From: DASSYK01 sp036258315
Lineage (GTDB): Bacteria > Actinomycetota > Thermoleophilia > Solirubrobacterales > 70-9
Direction: 5' to 3'
Assembly: GCA_036258315.1 (NCBI GenBank)
Contig: DATADX010000045.1
Span: 1-37,996, forward strand
Length of the DNA stretch: 37,996 nt
A model generated the notes under the pieces. That model did no database searches. It saw only the letters and a list, made by a program, of their open reading frames with translations, and was not told the origin of the DNA. Below are positions 14,930-22,220 of the stretch, piece by piece. The position numbers were made by a program, and so were the translations under genes. The stretch's first letter is position 1. Every line of letters begins with the position of its first letter.

Positions 14930-15615
14930 GCGACGAGCGCGGGTTCACCGTGGCCGAGATGGTGATGGGGATAGCGGTCTTCATGATCGTCCTCAGCGCG
15001 ATCCTGGCGATGGTCGAGGTCGCGGTTCACAACCAGGACCGGGTCGCGCGCAGGGTCGCGGCCAACCAGCGAGCGCGGCCGCTGATGACCCGCCTCGTCG
15101 ATCAGCTGCACTCGGGCTGTGTCGCCCCCGCCGTCGCGCCGGTGCTGGCTGGAAGCACGGCGTCCTCGATCGCGTTCATCTCGAAGAGCGGATCGACCGT
15201 CAGCCCGACGCCCGACAAGTACGTGGTGAGCTTCAGCAACGGCGCCCTCACCGAGAGCGTCTATCCCGCCACGGGCGGGTCGCCGCCGACCTGGACGTTC
15301 TCGGGCACTCCGTCCTCGACGCGCGAGCTCCTCAAGGGCGTCACCAACGCGACGGCCGGCAGCCCCTCCGCGACCGTGCCGGTGTTCAGGTACTACGCCT
15401 ACGTCGGAGGCGAGCTCTCCGCGACGCCTCTGTCGACCCCGCTGAGCGCCGCGGACGCCGCGAAGACGGTGCAGGTGAACGTCTCGTTCGCGACCCAGCC
15501 GGCGACCACGAGCTCCCAGGACCCGAATTCCGCGGTCAGCCTCTCGGATGCCGCGATCCTCCGCCTCGAGCCCGCCAGCGAGGACAGCGCGGAGGTGAAC
15601 CTGCCATGCGTGTGA
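14926..15615 (+). CDS. Minor prepilin, PilW-like
   Basis: 229 residues beginning with a very short leader MSDERG, then FTVAEMVMGIAVFMIVLSAILAMVEV (read as FTVAEMVMG and following hydrophobic helix), with Glu5 conserved. The remainder is a Ser/Thr-rich globular domain with TGGSPP and PVFRYYAYVGGE, ending in a single C-terminal cysteine. PilW/PilV/PilX-type minor pilins initiate pilus assembly at the tip. It is coupled to both neighbours: its ATG overlaps the preceding TGA, and the next gene starts ten bases before its own stop. Confidence 0.85.
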   Translation: MSDERGFTVAEMVMGIAVFMIVLSAILAMVEVAVHNQDRVARRVAANQRARPLMTRLVDQLHSGCVAPAVAPVLAGSTASSIAFISKSGSTVSPTPDKYVVSFSNGALTESVYPATGGSPPTWTFSGTPSSTRELLKGVTNATAGSPSATVPVFRYYAYVGGELSATPLSTPLSAADAAKTVQVNVSFATQPATTSSQDPNSAVSLSDAAILRLEPASEDSAEVNLPCV

Positions 15616-17219
15616 TGCTCGCCGCGCTCGACCGGATCCGGCGCAGGCTGGCCGGCGAGGAGGGCTACACGATGATCGCGATGATGGGAGCGATCGCTCT
15701 CGTCACCTCGCTTGTCGGGGTGTCCCTGGCCGCAACCACCCGGGACGTCCATCAGACCCGCCGTGACCTCGATGACAAGCGCGCCTACGCGGCTGCGCAG
15801 GCAGGGATCGCGGACTACTCGTTCCACCTCAACAACGACAACGGCTACTGGGCGAGATGCACGTCGGTGCCGAACCCGAACGCCGTCAACCAGCAGGGCT
15901 CGACGACGAGGCGGCGCCTCGTGCCAGGGACGACGGACGCGACCTATGCGATCGAGCTGCTGCCCGCCACGGGCCAGTCCTCGTGCAACACGTCGAACCC
16001 GGTCGGCTCGATGCTCGAGCAGTCCGGTCCCAGCACCGGCTCGTTCCGGATTCGCTCGACCGGATTCGTCGACTCGTCCGAGACGAAGGCCTCGATCGTC
16101 GCCACCTTCAAGCGCGCGAGCCTCCTCGACTACATCTACTTCACTCAGCTCGAGACCTCGGACCCGGTCACGTACGGGTTCAGCAACCCATCGGCCGCAC
16201 TGACGGGCGCTTACTCCCAGTGCACGAAGTTCATCCGCGAGGGGCGTTACAGCCAGCCGATCCCGAACGCCGGAGGCACCTACTGCAATGAGATCCATTT
16301 CATCACCGGCGACCAGGTGAAGGGGCCGCTGCACACCAACGACGCCCTGATGATCTGCGGGACTCCCACGTTCGGCCGCACGGCGGCGGACGTGATCGAG
16401 GTCAGCGCGCCGCCCCAGGGGTGGACCGCGGAGTGCGGCGGGAGCAACCCGAGCTTCGTCGGTCCCTTCGTGACGACCGCGCCCGTCCTCACCCCGCCGC
16501 CCACGAACGGCAAGCTGAAGACGATCGCGGGCCCCACCCATACGCGCTCGTGCCAGACCAACATCACCCTGAACGGCACGGACATGACCGTTCAGGTGGG
16601 CACGGGCTCCTCGGCGACGATCCCCTTCCCCGCGAGCGGGGTCTTCTATGTCGCGAACGGCAACTCCGCGTGCTCCTCGAGCGCCTGCTCGACCGCCTAT
16701 TCACCGTTCACGGCGAGCTATCCGAGCCACTCGCAATGCGGCAATGTGAGGGTGAGCGGCAGCTATTCCGGCCAGCTCACGATCGCCGCCGAGAACGACA
16801 TCATCGTCACCGAGGACATCATCCGGTCCGGGAACGGATTGCTCGGCCTCGTCGCCAACAACTTCGTCCGGGTCTACCACCCGTATCCGAGCCAGACGAG
16901 CCGCAACAACTGCGGCAGCGGCAGCGGCTCAGGCAGTCTCGGAAACGTGCGGATCGACGCCGCGATCCTGGCGATCCAGCACTCGTTCATCGTCGACCAT
17001 TACAACTGCGGCAGCGAGCTCGGAACGCTGACAGTGAACGGGGCGATCTCGCAGAAGTTCAGGGGCGCGGTCGGCACCCACTCGGGCGGCGGCTCCGAGA
17101 CCGGCTACTCGAAGAACTACAACTACGACGACCGGCTGCGCTACCAGGAGCCGCCGAACTTCCTCGACCCGGTCCAGTCGGCGTGGCACATCCAGCGCGA
17201 GACGCTCGACTTCCCGTGA
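15606..17219 (+). CDS. Large PilX/GspK-like tip prepilin lacking Glu5
   Basis: 537 residues, far larger than an ordinary minor pilin. Leader ends EEG, then YTMIAMMGAIALVTSLVGVSL; position 5 of the mature protein is Ala instead of Glu, as in GspK/PilX-type subunits that cap the fibre because nothing needs to be below them. The helix carries TRRDLDDKRAYAAAQAGI, typical of PilX. The large C-terminal part has a DUF4900-like block (VKGPLHTNDALMICGTPTFG near 238-257), a beta-helix-like segment (GQLTIAAENDIIVTEDIIRSG) and about ten cysteines (for example ACSSSACS), suggesting several disulfides in an extracellular tip domain. ATG 15606 is preceded by GGAGGTGA at 15591-15598; an in-frame ATG at 15615 is less well placed. 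Confidence 0.85.
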   Translation: MRVMLAALDRIRRRLAGEEGYTMIAMMGAIALVTSLVGVSLAATTRDVHQTRRDLDDKRAYAAAQAGIADYSFHLNNDNGYWARCTSVPNPNAVNQQGSTTRRRLVPGTTDATYAIELLPATGQSSCNTSNPVGSMLEQSGPSTGSFRIRSTGFVDSSETKASIVATFKRASLLDYIYFTQLETSDPVTYGFSNPSAALTGAYSQCTKFIREGRYSQPIPNAGGTYCNEIHFITGDQVKGPLHTNDALMICGTPTFGRTAADVIEVSAPPQGWTAECGGSNPSFVGPFVTTAPVLTPPPTNGKLKTIAGPTHTRSCQTNITLNGTDMTVQVGTGSSATIPFPASGVFYVANGNSACSSSACSTAYSPFTASYPSHSQCGNVRVSGSYSGQLTIAAENDIIVTEDIIRSGNGLLGLVANNFVRVYHPYPSQTSRNNCGSGSGSGSLGNVRIDAAILAIQHSFIVDHYNCGSELGTLTVNGAISQKFRGAVGTHSGGGSETGYSKNYNYDDRLRYQEPPNFLDPVQSAWHIQRETLDFP

Positions 17220-17244
17220 GCGCGTAACCGACGCTGCTCACGAC

Positions 17245-17272
17245 TCAAGCACGCAATGACCACGGCCGAAGC
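17245..17272 (+). promoter_or_regulatory. WhiG/FliA-like promoter before pilD
   Basis: TCAA (17245-17248), 16 bases, GCCGAAGC (17265-17272). The GCCGA core is intact. The predicted start of transcription is within three or four bases of the pilD ATG (17282), so a nearly leaderless message would cover pilD, pilM, pilN, pilO and the PilP-like gene. Confidence 0.45.
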
Positions 17273-17281
17273 AAGCAAGGA

Positions 17282-18043
17282 ATGACCGCAATCGCTCCCA
17301 TCGCCTTCGTCGGGGGAATGCTGTTCGGCAGCTTCGCGAGCGTGATCGCTCACCGCGTCCCCCGCGGCGAGGCGTTCGTCGCGGGGCGCTCCCACTGCCC
17401 GGGGTGCGGTGCGACGATCGCCGGTTACGACAACGTGCCGGTGATCTCGTGGCTGCTACTGCGCGGGCGCTGCCGCAGCTGCGGGGAGGCGATCTCACCC
17501 CGGTACCCCCTCGCCGAGCTGGCGATGGCGGTTCTGTTCGCGGCGACGGTCCTCGTGCTCGGGACCGACGACGTGTGGTCGCTCGTGCTTGGTCTCGTGT
17601 TCTGCGCGCTGCTGGTGACGGTCACCCTCACCGACCTCGACCGGCGGGTGATTCCCAACGCGATCCTCGGCGCCGGTGCACTGGCCGCGGTCGCGATCCT
17701 CGCCGTCGGCGACCCCTCCAGCGTGCCCCAGCACCTCCTGGCTGCGGCCGGCGCGGGCGGGTTCCTGCTCGCCGCCGCGCTCGCCTATCCGAAGGGGATG
17801 GGGATGGGGGACGTGAAGCTCGCCGCCGTGATGGGGCTGTTCCTGGGGCGCGCGGTCGTGCCGGCCCTGGCCGTGGCAATCCTCGCGGGCGCATTGGTCG
17901 GCGCAGCGATCCTGCTGCGCCACGGCTCGGAGGCGAGAAAGCGCGCGATCCCGTTCGGCCCTTTCCTCGCACTCGGCGGCGTCGTCGGCCTGCTGGCGGG
18001 GGACGAGATCCTCGACTGGTACCTCGACTCGTTCGTCGGCTAG
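17282..18043 (+). CDS. pilD: Prepilin peptidase / N-methyltransferase PilD
   Basis: A 253-residue bifunctional membrane enzyme (A24 peptidase) that cleaves the type III leader after Gly and methylates the new N-terminus. The N-terminal domain has FGSFASVIAHRVPRG (near 14-28) and the two CxxC pairs CPGCG and CRSCGE that bind zinc in the methyltransferase loop. The peptidase domain contains both aspartate motifs: TDLDRRVIPN (near 119-128) and GMGDVKL (near 176-182). Seven to eight membrane segments are visible. It processes PilA and the three minor prepilins upstream. Start ATG at 17282 has AAGG immediately before it, too close for a standard ribosome binding site, in keeping with a leaderless message. 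Confidence 0.94.
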   Translation: MTAIAPIAFVGGMLFGSFASVIAHRVPRGEAFVAGRSHCPGCGATIAGYDNVPVISWLLLRGRCRSCGEAISPRYPLAELAMAVLFAATVLVLGTDDVWSLVLGLVFCALLVTVTLTDLDRRVIPNAILGAGALAAVAILAVGDPSSVPQHLLAAAGAGGFLLAAALAYPKGMGMGDVKLAAVMGLFLGRAVVPALAVAILAGALVGAAILLRHGSEARKRAIPFGPFLALGGVVGLLAGDEILDWYLDSFVG

Positions 18044-18121
18044 ACGAACGACCAGTTCATCACTCCTGGGTATGGCGACCCCGCACTCAGCGGCCGATGA
18101 ACCCGGTGGAGGCAAGACCTG

Positions 18122-19285
18122 ATGCCAAGCCGCCTGTTCACAAAAACTTCCGCATTCACCAAGAGCTCTGCATTCACCAAGGGTGCATTCACCAAGGGTG
18201 CATTCACCAAACGCCCGGTGTTCACTACAAGCTCAAAGGCCAAGACGACGGTCGGACTCGAGATCGAAACCGGCAGCATCGCCGCGGCCGAGCTCGCCGG
18301 CAGGAACGGCTCCTCCACGGTGGCCCGCACCGCGATCGCGCCGCTGCCGCCCGGCCTCGTCTCCGAGGGCGAGGTCCGGGACGTCGAGGCACTCGCCGCG
18401 GAGCTGAAGTCGTTCTTCTCGAAGAACAAGCTCGGCAAGTCGGTTCGCCTCGGCGTCGCCAACCAGCGAGTCGTCGTCCGCACGATCCGCCTGCCGCTGA
18501 TCGAGGACGACGAGGAGCTCGACACGGCGATTCGCTTCCAGGCTCAGGATCACATCCCGATGCCGCTCGATCAGGCGGTGCTCGACCACCAGGTGATCGC
18601 CCGTGAGAAGGGGCCCGAGGGCGAGCGCCGGATGGACGTCCTCGCGGTCGCGGCCCGCCGCGACATGGTGACCTCGCAGCTCGGCGCCCTGCACAAGGCG
18701 GGCCTCCGCCCGGTCGGGATCGACCTGTCCGCCTTCGGGATGATCCGGGCCCTGAACGCCGGCGTACCCGATCCGGGGCAGGGATCGGTTCAGACGACCA
18801 CTCTGTACTGCCACCTCGGGGACATCACGAATCTCGCCGTCGCCCGCGGCGGCCAGTGCCACTTCACCCGCATCGCGCCCTATGGGATCGACGAGATCGT
18901 CACCCGCGTAGCCGGGCGCCTCGAGATGCCCGACGACGAGGCTCGCGAATGGCTGGTCGACGTCGGGCTCGATGAGCCGCTCGAGGACTTCGGCGAGGAT
19001 CGCGAGGAGGCGGCCTCGGCCCGCGAGGCGCTGGTCGAGGGGGCGTCGCGGCTGGTCGACGAGCTGCGCGTCTCACTCGAGTTCTACGGCGCCCAGGAAG
19101 GTGCGCCGCCCGTCGAGCGGGTCGTGATCTGTGGCCCAGGAAGCACTATCCCCGGTCTCGCCGAGCGGATCCAGGTCGGGCTTGGCCTCGGGATCGAGTC
19201 GCTCAGTCCCGCGGCCCTCTCGCATCTCGACGCTGAGGACGCCGCCCGCCTGACGATCTCTTACGGACTTGCGCTGGAGGCCTGA
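18122..19285 (+). CDS. pilM: Type IV pilus assembly protein PilM with repetitive N-terminus
   Basis: PilM is the cytoplasmic actin-like member of the PilMNO alignment complex and binds the PilN N-terminal tail. 387 residues. The actin-like fold begins at TVGLEIETGSIAAAEL (near residue 42), followed by ELDTAIRFQAQDHIPMPLDQAVLDH, a family hallmark, and VVICGPGSTIPGL near 337-349. Before it lies an unusual 41-residue extension made of FTK repeats (LFTKTS, AFTKSS, AFTKG, AFTKG, AFTKRP). The ATG at 18122 is supported by GGAGG at 18108-18112, nine bases upstream, so the repeat is translated; a GTG at 18220 has no ribosome binding site. The last base of the stop is the first base of the pilN ATG. 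Confidence 0.92.
   Translation: MPSRLFTKTSAFTKSSAFTKGAFTKGAFTKRPVFTTSSKAKTTVGLEIETGSIAAAELAGRNGSSTVARTAIAPLPPGLVSEGEVRDVEALAAELKSFFSKNKLGKSVRLGVANQRVVVRTIRLPLIEDDEELDTAIRFQAQDHIPMPLDQAVLDHQVIAREKGPEGERRMDVLAVAARRDMVTSQLGALHKAGLRPVGIDLSAFGMIRALNAGVPDPGQGSVQTTTLYCHLGDITNLAVARGGQCHFTRIAPYGIDEIVTRVAGRLEMPDDEAREWLVDVGLDEPLEDFGEDREEAASAREALVEGASRLVDELRVSLEFYGAQEGAPPVERVVICGPGSTIPGLAERIQVGLGLGIESLSPAALSHLDAEDAARLTISYGLALEA
18151..18213 (+). repeat. 15-bp tandem repeat encoding AFTKG in pilM
   Basis: Two identical copies of TGCATTCACCAAGGG (18169-18183 and 18184-18198) are followed by a third diverged at its last bases (18199-18213) and preceded by a variant copy (18151-18165). The unit is a multiple of three, so changes in copy number keep the frame. 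Confidence 0.9.
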
Positions 19286-20106
19286 TGCGCCCCGTCAACC
19301 TGATCCCCCCGGAGGAGCAGCGCGGCGACCGTGCGCCGATGCGAACCGGCGGCGCGTCGTACGTCCTGATCGGCGCGCTCGCCCTCGGCCTCCTGTTGGT
19401 CGTCGCGACGGCGATCACGAGCAAGCAGATCTCGGACCGCAAGACGGACAGGCAGGTCCTCGAGCAGGAGCTTCAGGCCGCGACCGCGCGCGCCGAGAGC
19501 CTCCGCGCGTTCGCTGATTTCCGCGGCGTGCAGGAGTCGCGGACGGCGACGATCTCGAGCCTGGCGAAGAGCCGCTTCGACTGGGAGCGCGTGATGCGCG
19601 AGCTCTCCCGGGTGATCCCACCGGATGTGTGGCTGGTGAACCTGACCGGAACCGCCAGCCCCGCCGTCCAGATCCAGGACGCGGCCGAGATCGTCAGCCG
19701 CGACACCGTTCCGGGACCCGCGCTCGAGATCATCGGCTGCGCTCCGAGCCAGGATTCGGTGGCCGGTTTCGTCGCGGCCCTCGAGGACATCGACGGCGTC
19801 ACCCGAGTCGGTGTCCAGTCCTCGCAGCGGTCCGAACAGGAGGCGTCGGGCCCTCCGGCCGCGTCGTCCTCCGCCCAGTCGACCACCGAGGAATGCCGCA
19901 CGCGAAGCTTCATCTACAAGTTCGAGATCGTCGTCGCGTTCGACGCGGTCCCCGATCCGGCCACCGCCACGCAGGCGCCGACGGTGCCGAGCGGCGCCGC
20001 CCCGGCCGACGCTCAGCTGGCGGGCTCGCAGCCCGCGGGCGGCAACTCGGTGGGGGAGCAGACCTCGCAGGCCCAGCAGGCCGCCAACCTGGTTCCGGGA
20101 GGCTGA
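19285..20106 (+). CDS. pilN: Type IV pilus assembly protein PilN
   Basis: 273 residues. It starts with the conserved PilM-binding motif of PilN, here MRPVNLIPPEE (usually INLLP), then a single membrane helix (about residues 25-45), a coiled-coil stretch (about 48-72) and the ferredoxin-like periplasmic-type domain with IPPDVWLVNLTG near 113-124. The C-terminal 40 residues are Ala/Pro/Gln-rich low complexity. PilN pairs with PilO across the membrane to link the cytoplasmic PilM-motor complex to the exterior. Start shares one base with the pilM stop (TGATG), and pilO follows with a one-base gap. Confidence 0.9.
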   Translation: MRPVNLIPPEEQRGDRAPMRTGGASYVLIGALALGLLLVVATAITSKQISDRKTDRQVLEQELQAATARAESLRAFADFRGVQESRTATISSLAKSRFDWERVMRELSRVIPPDVWLVNLTGTASPAVQIQDAAEIVSRDTVPGPALEIIGCAPSQDSVAGFVAALEDIDGVTRVGVQSSQRSEQEASGPPAASSSAQSTTEECRTRSFIYKFEIVVAFDAVPDPATATQAPTVPSGAAPADAQLAGSQPAGGNSVGEQTSQAQQAANLVPGG

Positions 20107-20107
20107 G

Positions 20108-20998
20108 ATGAAGGGCACGGATCGCGCAATCCTCTTCTCGCTGCTGGTCGCGGCCGTTCTTGCCGGCTTCTACTTCATGGTGCTCTCGCCGAAGCGCGAG
20201 GAGGCGTCGAAGCTCGGGGACGAGGTCTCGACGCTCGAGGCCTCGATCCTCGACCAGGACCAGCTCGCCGCGTACGCCGAGGATGCCCGGCGCGAGTTCC
20301 CGCGTTACTACGGGCGCATGGTCGTGCTCGGCAAGGCCGTCCCGGCGGAAGCTGACTCAGCCTCTCTGCTCGTCCAGGTGGACAACATCTCGGCTCGCTC
20401 CGGCACCAGCTTCGAGAGTCTCGCGCTCGGGCAGGGAAGCGGCTCGACGACCACCACCGCCCCCGCCGCGACGCCGCCCGCTCCGTCCGGCACCGCCCCG
20501 GAGGGGTCGGGGGAGGCGCCGGCGGCCGGCTCGACTCCCGCCTCCACCGGCGCCACGACTCCCGCCTCCACCGGCGCCACGGCGGGCCAGACGGCCGGTG
20601 CCGCCTCGGTCGCGCCGGCGACCGAGACGGCGGCGGCGTCCCTTCCGATCGGCGCGACCGTCGGCCCAGCCGGTCTGCCGACGCTGCCCTACGACCTCTT
20701 CTTCAAGGGCACGTTCTTCCAGGTCGCCGACTTCATCGCCGGCGTGGACGGCCTGATCCACACCCGGGAGGCCTCCGGGCAGGTGGTCGTCGACGGGCGG
20801 CTGCTCACCGTGAACGGCTTCTCGCTCCAGGGCGGCCGGCCGGGCAGCGACCCCGCGCTGGACGCCGACTTCGCGGTGACCAGCTACGTGATGCCGAGCG
20901 ACCAGGGGCTCACGCTCGGCGCGACGCCGGGGGCCCCGGGGCCGCCGGCTGCCGGCCAGCCGCAGACCACTCCCGCGAGCGCGACGGGGACGCCATGA
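20108..20998 (+). CDS. pilO: Type IV pilus assembly protein PilO
   Basis: 296 residues: short N-terminus, membrane helix (about 7-26, AILFSLLVAAVLAGFYF), coiled coil (about 32-60), then a ferredoxin-like domain interrupted by an 80-residue Ala/Thr/Pro/Ser linker. Two halves of the PilO fold can be recognised: LLVQVDNISARSGTSFESL before the linker and LPYDLFFKGTFFQVADFIAGVDG after it. The low-complexity insert (about residues 112-190) is not present in typical PilO. The tail is again Pro/Ala-rich. The ATG at 20108 follows the pilN stop by one base and the stop overlaps the next start (ATGA), so the gene is tightly coupled. Confidence 0.88.
   Translation: MKGTDRAILFSLLVAAVLAGFYFMVLSPKREEASKLGDEVSTLEASILDQDQLAAYAEDARREFPRYYGRMVVLGKAVPAEADSASLLVQVDNISARSGTSFESLALGQGSGSTTTTAPAATPPAPSGTAPEGSGEAPAAGSTPASTGATTPASTGATAGQTAGAASVAPATETAAASLPIGATVGPAGLPTLPYDLFFKGTFFQVADFIAGVDGLIHTREASGQVVVDGRLLTVNGFSLQGGRPGSDPALDADFAVTSYVMPSDQGLTLGATPGAPGPPAAGQPQTTPASATGTP
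20533..20580 (+). repeat. 24-bp direct repeat within the pilO linker
   Basis: Two perfect adjacent copies (20533-20556 and 20557-20580) of a 24-base unit starting GACTCCCGCC, encoding TPASTGAT twice in the disordered linker. Copy number could vary without changing the frame. Confidence 0.9.
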
Positions 20999-21765
20999 AG
21001 ACCTGGAAGATCCGGAAATTCGCCGGCGACGTGGTTTACGACCTGCGCGGCCGCGGGCTGCTCCCGGTCGCGGCGGTGCTCGCGGTCGCGATGATCGCCG
21101 TCCCGGTGCTCATCGCCCGGTCCGGCTCGGACGCGCCCCCGCCGCCGGCGGCCGAGGTCGCGAGCGCGTCGAAGCTGGCCCCGGAGAACCAGGCTGCGGT
21201 CGTCGCCTACAAGCCGGGCGTGCGCGAGTACAAGAAGCGGCTCGGCGACCTGCCCGAGAAGGACCCGTTCGTCCAGCAGTACCCGGTGCCCTCGGCTCCT
21301 GAGGGCGACTCTGCCGCGTCCGCGGCGCCCCCGGCCGGCACCACCGGCGGCGGGGGAGCCCCGAGCGACGTCACCGAGCCCGTCGTAGTCCAGAAGCCGA
21401 GCGAGAAGGTGCGGATGCGCTACTTCTTCTACGAGACCGACGTGATGGTCGGGGACGCGAGCGCGCCGCTGCAGGCGCGGAGGCGAATCGACCGGTTCAA
21501 CCCGCTGCCCAACCCGGAGGCGCCTGTGGCCGTCTTCCTCGGCACCCAGAACGGCGGCAAGAAGGCGGTCTTCCTGGTCGGCGACAACGTCACGCCGCTC
21601 GCCGGGGGAGGGGGACGGTGCACCCCCACGCCCGAGGCCTGTCAGCTGCTCGCCCTGGGCAAGAATCAGACCCAGGACCTGGTCTACGCGGTGGACGGCA
21701 AGACCTACCGGATCAAGGTGACGCGGATCGAGCTGATGGAGACCCGCAAGCCGCCGAAGTCGTAG
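20995..21765 (+). CDS. PilP-like membrane-anchored protein of the pilus operon
   Basis: 256 residues: basic N-terminus, one membrane helix (about 22-41), a motif EYKKRLGDLPEKDPF (near 75-89) whose KDPF resembles the RDPF motif of PilP, a Pro/Gly/Ala-rich linker, and a beta-rich C-terminal domain (RMRYFFYETDVMVG, PVAVFLGTQNGGKKAVFLVGD, TYRIKVTRIEL) with two cysteines. It takes the place of PilP at the end of pilMNO, but PilP normally contacts an outer-membrane secretin and none is encoded here. It may be the exterior partner of PilNO in a single-membrane cell. Assignment rests on position and the DPF motif only. Confidence 0.7.
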   Translation: MKTWKIRKFAGDVVYDLRGRGLLPVAAVLAVAMIAVPVLIARSGSDAPPPPAAEVASASKLAPENQAAVVAYKPGVREYKKRLGDLPEKDPFVQQYPVPSAPEGDSAASAAPPAGTTGGGGAPSDVTEPVVVQKPSEKVRMRYFFYETDVMVGDASAPLQARRRIDRFNPLPNPEAPVAVFLGTQNGGKKAVFLVGDNVTPLAGGGGRCTPTPEACQLLALGKNQTQDLVYAVDGKTYRIKVTRIELMETRKPPKS

Positions 21766-21775
21766 GGAGGCTCCG

Positions 21776-21805
21776 CTTCAAAAAATGAAGCTTTGACGCT
21801 ATCCT
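21776..21805 (+). promoter_or_regulatory. Promoter and operator-like palindrome of the HxlR gene
   Basis: TTCAAA (21777-21782), 17 bases and TATCCT (21800-21805) form a plausible housekeeping promoter. The -10 box ends six bases before the GTG at 21812, predicting a leaderless message. The inverted repeat CTTCA-AAAAA-TGAAG (21776-21790) covers the -35 element, a position from which a bound regulator would block RNA polymerase, suggesting autorepression. Confidence 0.55.
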
Positions 21806-21811
21806 GCCCTT

Positions 21812-22150
21812 GTGGTCGATGATTCATGCCCAGTTTGTCGCACCGCGGACGTCATCTCCGGCAAGTGGACGCTCCTCATCATTCGTGACCTCGCGGATTC
21901 GCCGCTGCGGTTCTGCGAGCTCGAGCGGTCGCTGAGCGGGATCAGCCCCCGTACCCTCTCGCTCCGTCTCCGGGCGCTGGAGGAGCACGAGATCGTCGAG
22001 CGGAAGACGTACCCGGAGGTCCCGCCGCGGGTCGAGTATGCGCTCACCGACAAGGGTGCCGCCCTGGTCCCCCTGATCGAGGACATGCGCTCCTACGGGC
22101 GCCGCTGGCTGCCGCGCGACGAGCGCGAGCCGGCCGCCGCCGCCGTCTAA
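21812..22150 (+). CDS. HxlR-family winged-helix transcriptional regulator
   Basis: 112 residues with the full MarR-like HxlR layout: CPV near the N-terminus, then ISGKWTLLIIRDLADSPLRFCELERSLSGISPRTLSLRLRALEEHEIVERKTY (recognised by GKWTLLIIRDL, the ISPRTLSLRLRALE recognition helix and the wing), and YALTDKGAALVPLI. The N-terminal Cys6, with Cys9 nearby, corresponds to the redox- or electrophile-sensing cysteine of several HxlR members such as HypR, so it may sense oxidants or reactive aldehydes. GTG at 21812 has no ribosome binding site; a promoter -10 box six bases upstream suggests a leaderless message. Its targets are unknown; the next gene 70 bases downstream is a candidate. Confidence 0.9.
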   Translation: MVDDSCPVCRTADVISGKWTLLIIRDLADSPLRFCELERSLSGISPRTLSLRLRALEEHEIVERKTYPEVPPRVEYALTDKGAALVPLIEDMRSYGRRWLPRDEREPAAAAV

Positions 22151-22220
22151 GGCGCCGCGCCAATCTGCAAGCCCGCCTGCACACGCAGGACGGACGCAGG
22201 CGCGGAAGAAGTTCCGACGC

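Noticed and set aside
18074..18100. GCCGATGA upstream of pilM as a fifth WhiG-like promoter
   Set aside because: There is no TAAA-like element 14-17 bases upstream; GCCGA alone is common in this GC-rich sequence.
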